Assembly (NCBI RefSeq): GCF_042100115.1
Contig: NC_091277.1
Coordinates: 1,674,001-1,738,000 of the forward strand
Reading direction: 5' to 3'
Length of the DNA: 64,000 bases
Origin: Alternaria dauci
Lineage: Eukaryota; Ascomycota; Dothideomycetes; Pleosporales; Pleosporaceae
Of the stretch, positions 60,860 through 64,000 are shown piece after piece. The notes beneath the pieces were generated by a model, which saw only the letters and a list, made by a program, of their open reading frames with translations, ran no database searches and was not told the DNA's origin. Every line of letters begins with the position of its first letter. Positions within the stretch are counted from its first letter, which is position 1. Position numbers and translations under genes: made by a program.

Positions 60860-61069
60860 TCAGCGGCCCTGTCCAGTTCCACCCATGATGCGGTCCTTTA
60901 TAGATTTCTGCCTAGACTCCTTGGACTTGCCGTCAGCAGTGGACTGGTTGGAGGCTGCCTCAGATTCGAGCTTCTGCTGAGCCTCATGGAGTTTTCGTTG
61001 GCGACTGGCCTCCCACTGCTCGATGTCGGCTTGCGTGAGGGTAATGGTAGTGGGGGCGCGTCGGAGCAT
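60860..61069 (-). CDS. CDC26: Anaphase-promoting complex subunit Cdc26
   Basis: Single exon, 69 residues. The start MLRRAPTTITLTQADIEQWE matches the conserved N terminus of Cdc26, which binds within the groove of Apc6 (Cut9/Cdc16) and stabilises this TPR subunit; the Met-Leu-Arg-Arg start is a strong sign. The rest is a charged helix and a disordered Gly-rich tail (GGTGQGR). The anaphase-promoting complex is the ubiquitin ligase that triggers anaphase and mitotic exit. The gene is easily missed because of its size. It is divergent from the mitochondrial protein gene, with 567 bases between. Confidence 0.83.
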   Translation of the reverse strand: MLRRAPTTITLTQADIEQWEASRQRKLHEAQQKLESEAASNQSTADGKSKESRQKSIKDRIMGGTGQGR

Positions 61070-61636
61070 AGTGATGATGTTTGATCAACTTGTTTAGAAA
61101 GGATAGACGTAAAATCAAAAGATATGAATGCGATTGAGAGGGTTCCAGAGTATTTGCGAACACAGACGATTGTGTTTGATGGTAGGATTGGTTGGGATGG
61201 CTGCACGCGCCCGTGGGTGTGTCGTGTTACACAGCGTCCGATCAGAATGCGGTTGAGGCAAAAGATAGAGCGTGAGTATGTCGCGGAAACACAGCTGTGT
61301 TGAAGGGACAAAATGGTCGTCGATGAGTGAGGCGGTTTGCAGACACTGTGGATGAGTCGGGATGGGTAAGTTGAGGATGTTCTTGCACGCGAGTAACAGA
61401 TACGCGCTCGCGACCAAAACACGGATTGTCCAAAACAAAGACCAGCCTGTCCAAGATGAGATGAGTGGGATTCCACAAAGTGACTGATACGGTCAAGGTC
61501 CAGAGAGAGTGCCGCACGAGAAGCGGAGCACGTGGTGCGGAAGACCATACGGCAAGATCCCTGCCTGCCAAGACTTCGCGATCACGAAACTTTGGAGTTT
61601 AGAGTGACAGCATCAGCGACGGCCACCCCACACAGC
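61070..61636. promoter_or_regulatory. Divergent promoter region, CDC26 / mitochondrial protein
   Basis: A 567-base gap between divergent start codons. No TATA box is clear. Several overlapping short frames on the minus strand are not called. Confidence 0.45.
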
Positions 61637-62708
61637 ATGGCCCAGCGACACGTGTGCCCTTCAATGGGTGCCTTGAGGCGCTCGTTGATAGCAGATGTAG
61701 CAGCCCTGCCCAAATGTTCCACGAGGGCACTCCACAGCACAGCGAAGAGACTGGAAGAGCAAGGCAGCGATGCATCTCCAGCCGACCGTACGCCTTCAAG
61801 ACGCTCAATGGTCCGACCAAGTCAATGCTGATCAAGACTCAGCGCAAAACACACGCAAAGCCCGGCAAGCGACTGCCCTCAAGCAAATCACCTCGCTCCA
61901 GAACCGCCGCATCCAGCCCGGCGCACTCGCTCGAGGCTCTTTTCTAAGCGGCCAGATGGCACGACGAACCCCCCGCTCGCCCTCCACTCCCCTCACCCAG
62001 GATGGCTTCATCCCCGAAGACGATGCCCCGGCCGATGGGCAGCCAGACGCGAACCCCCGCTTCGCCCGCAACACAGCACGCCCAACGACGACCCGCGGCT
62101 CAACCCCTCCTCCGGGCCAAATGGTTCGCGCCCCCTCGACACTGCGCATAACCCGCCAAGCAGTCGACGGCATCTCTCGTGGACCGGCTCGTGGGCCCAT
62201 GGTGCGCGGCCCCAACCTACGTGGCCGAGAAGGCGGGCGACCAGGACCGGGTGGGAAGCGCGATGGTGCAAGAGGCAACAACCGTGGTGACGGAGGGCCT
62301 CAGAAGCGCAAGAAGAACTCTGGTGGCGATGCGTCAATGCCCACTTCCCTTGCGGACGTGAAGCTTGGCGACACCGTCTCGAAGAGCATGCAGCAACAGC
62401 TCCTGCGCCTGCAAAGGAAGGAGTGGGACCGCGTGCCTTACGAGCCCAAGTACGCCAAGGGCAGTTTTGCCGCCAACGAGCTGATACACGCTGGAAGGGA
62501 GCTGTTCAAGGGCGAGGCCCCGCCAATCAAGATTTGGGGACCTCTTGAGCGCAGAATCGGTGTTGTAGGCATGTTTGGAGCCGAGGCGACGTTGAAGGTT
62601 CGCAGGGTGCCTGATGGGGATGCAGAGCCGTTTGGGCAGGAGGTACTTGAGGAGGAAGAGCCAGTTGATGCCAGTGGCGTAGAGAAAAAGCAGGCTGTGG
62701 TGCAATAA
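61637..62708 (+). CDS. Predicted mitochondrial protein, basic, function unknown
   Basis: Exons 61637-61787 and 61837-62708, with a 49-base intron (GTACGC...AAG, TGCTGAT branch), give 340 residues. The intron is needed because the two open frames differ. The N terminus (MAQRHVCPSMGALRRS, then ALHSTAKR) is a typical mitochondrial targeting peptide. The middle (about 100-210) is rich in Gly, Arg and Pro (RGPARGPMVRGP, GGRPGPGGKRDGARG). The C-terminal third has LLRLQRKEWDRVPYEPKYAKGSF and EAPPIKIWGPLERRIGVVGMFG. Basic proteins of this type in fungi include mitochondrial ribosome-associated factors, but I cannot name a family. It converges on UBA3, with 197 bases between stops. Confidence 0.7.
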
Positions 62709-62905
62709 AGGGCCATGTGAACTATGTATATTGGAACTGTACATCTACGAATACCAAAGGCTCATGAATGTTCAGGACGTGGCTAGTTGTTTCCATCTCG
62801 TGGCTTTCACCGACATCATCACGTCCGGCGCGACGCGCATCGCAGATCATCCCTCCAGAGTCCCCATGAAAAAAGTAGCTCAATCCAGTTACAAAGCATA
62901 GAGAT

Positions 62906-64000
62906 TTACTTGGAAGCCCATACGACCTTGTACTTGAACTGTGTGGGGAAGCTCCTATCCGTGATGAGCAGCTCCTCACCCTCTTCAACCAAGTCGACCA
63001 TCTTCTTTTCTAGGTTTGGACGTGTTTGCTCTTCGAGACCTGCGAGCTGCATGTAGAGCGACTTCTCGCCTGTACGGATGGAAGGCTTCTTGAGTTGCCT
63101 GCGATGGTGAGCATACCATGAACGATTTCAGGAGAGTAAGAGAAGTGGATTGGGGAATACGTACGCTTCAGGCCGCTCCGCCAACCCATCAATAAACTCC
63201 TGCAGTGTGATACCAGGAGACACCTGAAGAGGACGAGCGATGTTGCCGGCACCACACACGGGACAGTCGTCCTTCTTCTGATGCTCAAAGGTATACGTGT
63301 ATACGGAGTCGTCGCCAGTGTACATCATGTAGTTGTCTGTGCCGGGGAAACCCATGAACGGAGCAGTGTTCGTTGCCACTTTGAATGCTTCGTTGCAGCA
63401 ACTCGCCGCCACAATGGCATTCGTACTCGCAATAGCCGGGATAATGTTCTTGACCACGCCTTGCGTCATGCTGTAGGTAACACCTTCGATGTTGAACTCC
63501 TTAGCTCGGGCAGATGCCTTGTTGAACAACCAGGTTATGTGCTCTGGGTCGTCGGTGTCGAGAGTAATGTCTTTGCGCTCCTCTTCCCACGCGATGATGT
63601 GCGCCCATTCGATGCAATGTTGTGGTTGACGTGGAATAGTTGCTAGTGTGCAGAGTGGCACTGCAGCGCGAGGAGCATGCATGTCGAGCTGACACTCGAT
63701 ACACGAAGTCATGGTTGGGAAGATGACACGGGCTTGGCCTTTGAAGCCCTCTGTTCCTCCGTCGATCAACGGCTTCATTGAGTCCGGATCATTCTCATCC
63801 ACCATACCAACAAGTGTTGCATTGATCCATCGCCTTGCCTCGATGGAATCCAGACCACATACTATGAGTCCAAATTGCATGTAGTAGCTCTCGTCCTTGT
63901 CCTGGATTTTGCCGCAGTAAGGGGTGATCTTGACGCCCTTGACACGCTTTTCGACGAAGGCAGCTGCAGTCTCGGCCTTGTACTTTCCTACGTCTGATGC
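62906..64000 (-). CDS. UBA3: NEDD8-activating enzyme E1 catalytic subunit Uba3 (5' end outside window)
   Basis: Partial gene: the two visible exons are 63165-64000 (cut by the window edge) and 62906-63098, with a 66-base intron. The reading frame at 64000 begins with Ala-Ser-Asp-Val-Gly-Lys, and the nucleotide-binding core up to that point is missing. Visible parts are FGLIVCGLDSIEARRWIN, the zinc-type and catalytic region GFKGQARVIFPTMTSCIECQLDM then VPLCTLATIPRQPQHCIEW (the catalytic cysteine is the one in PLCT), GVTYSMTQGVVKNIIPAIASTNAIVAA and the C-terminal ubiquitin-fold domain (KSLYMQLAGLEEQTRPNLEKKM). It adenylates and transfers the ubiquitin-like NEDD8 to its E2, to activate cullin ligases. 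It pairs with the Ula1 subunit, not seen here. Confidence 0.95.

Overview
This window looks like nuclear DNA of a filamentous ascomycete, most likely a Dothideomycete (Pleosporales-like). The protein families are typical fungal ones. Most genes carry short GT-AG introns of about 46-130 bases with CTAAC/CTGAC-like branch sites. Genes are dense, lie on both strands and do not form operons. I found no rRNA, tRNA, CRISPR array or intact transposon. I called 28 protein genes by joining exons by eye; splice sites were chosen so that phases match and family motifs stay continuous. The species call is an inference from family content and gene style.

Layout. 0-8 kb: a small SnoaL-like protein, an Ada-type DNA-repair regulator, an MLH2/PMS1-like MutL homologue and the tRNA methyltransferase Trm5. 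8-18.4 kb: a kinesin-3 (UncA/KIF1 type), an ACAD10/11-type phosphotransferase with an in-frame stop, and a malate/C4-dicarboxylate or sulfite (TDT family) transporter. 21-31 kb: a Nudix hydrolase, eIF4A, an F-box plus JmjC protein, the mitotic-exit GAP Bub2 and a secreted multicopper oxidase. 33-43 kb: an EthD-like unknown, the bromodomain protein Rsc4, a Ca2+/calmodulin-dependent kinase, a small membrane protein, a DUF1294 protein and a newly assembled small secreted cysteine-rich protein. 43-51.5 kb: an unknown protein, a membrane-anchored cysteine synthase, a MidA/NDUFAF7-like methyltransferase, a CitE-like lyase, Tvp23 and a 2-hydroxyacid dehydrogenase. 54.6-56.3 kb: a seven-transmembrane receptor-like protein. 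60.9-64 kb: Cdc26, a predicted mitochondrial protein and the NEDD8 E1 subunit Uba3, which runs off the right edge.

The genes are mostly housekeeping and do not form one pathway. Loose themes are DNA repair and chromatin (Ada-like, Mlh2-like, Rsc4), cell-cycle and ubiquitin-type control (Bub2, Cdc26, Uba3, F-box), mitochondria (MidA-like, cysteine synthase, the 61.6 kb protein) and the environment (multicopper oxidase, transporter, 7TM receptor, secreted cysteine-rich protein). Several gene pairs are divergent with short shared promoters. Four gaps of 2.5-4.6 kb (18.4-21.0, 30.5-33.0, 51.5-54.6 and 56.3-60.9 kb) contain no gene I can support.

The most notable items are the three-exon secreted cysteine-rich protein at 42.2-42.7 kb; the phosphotransferase gene with a TGA codon and a GC splice donor that could both be removed by an upstream in-frame donor; very small exons in the kinase and eIF4A genes; and a cysteine-rich 7TM receptor beside the two largest gaps.
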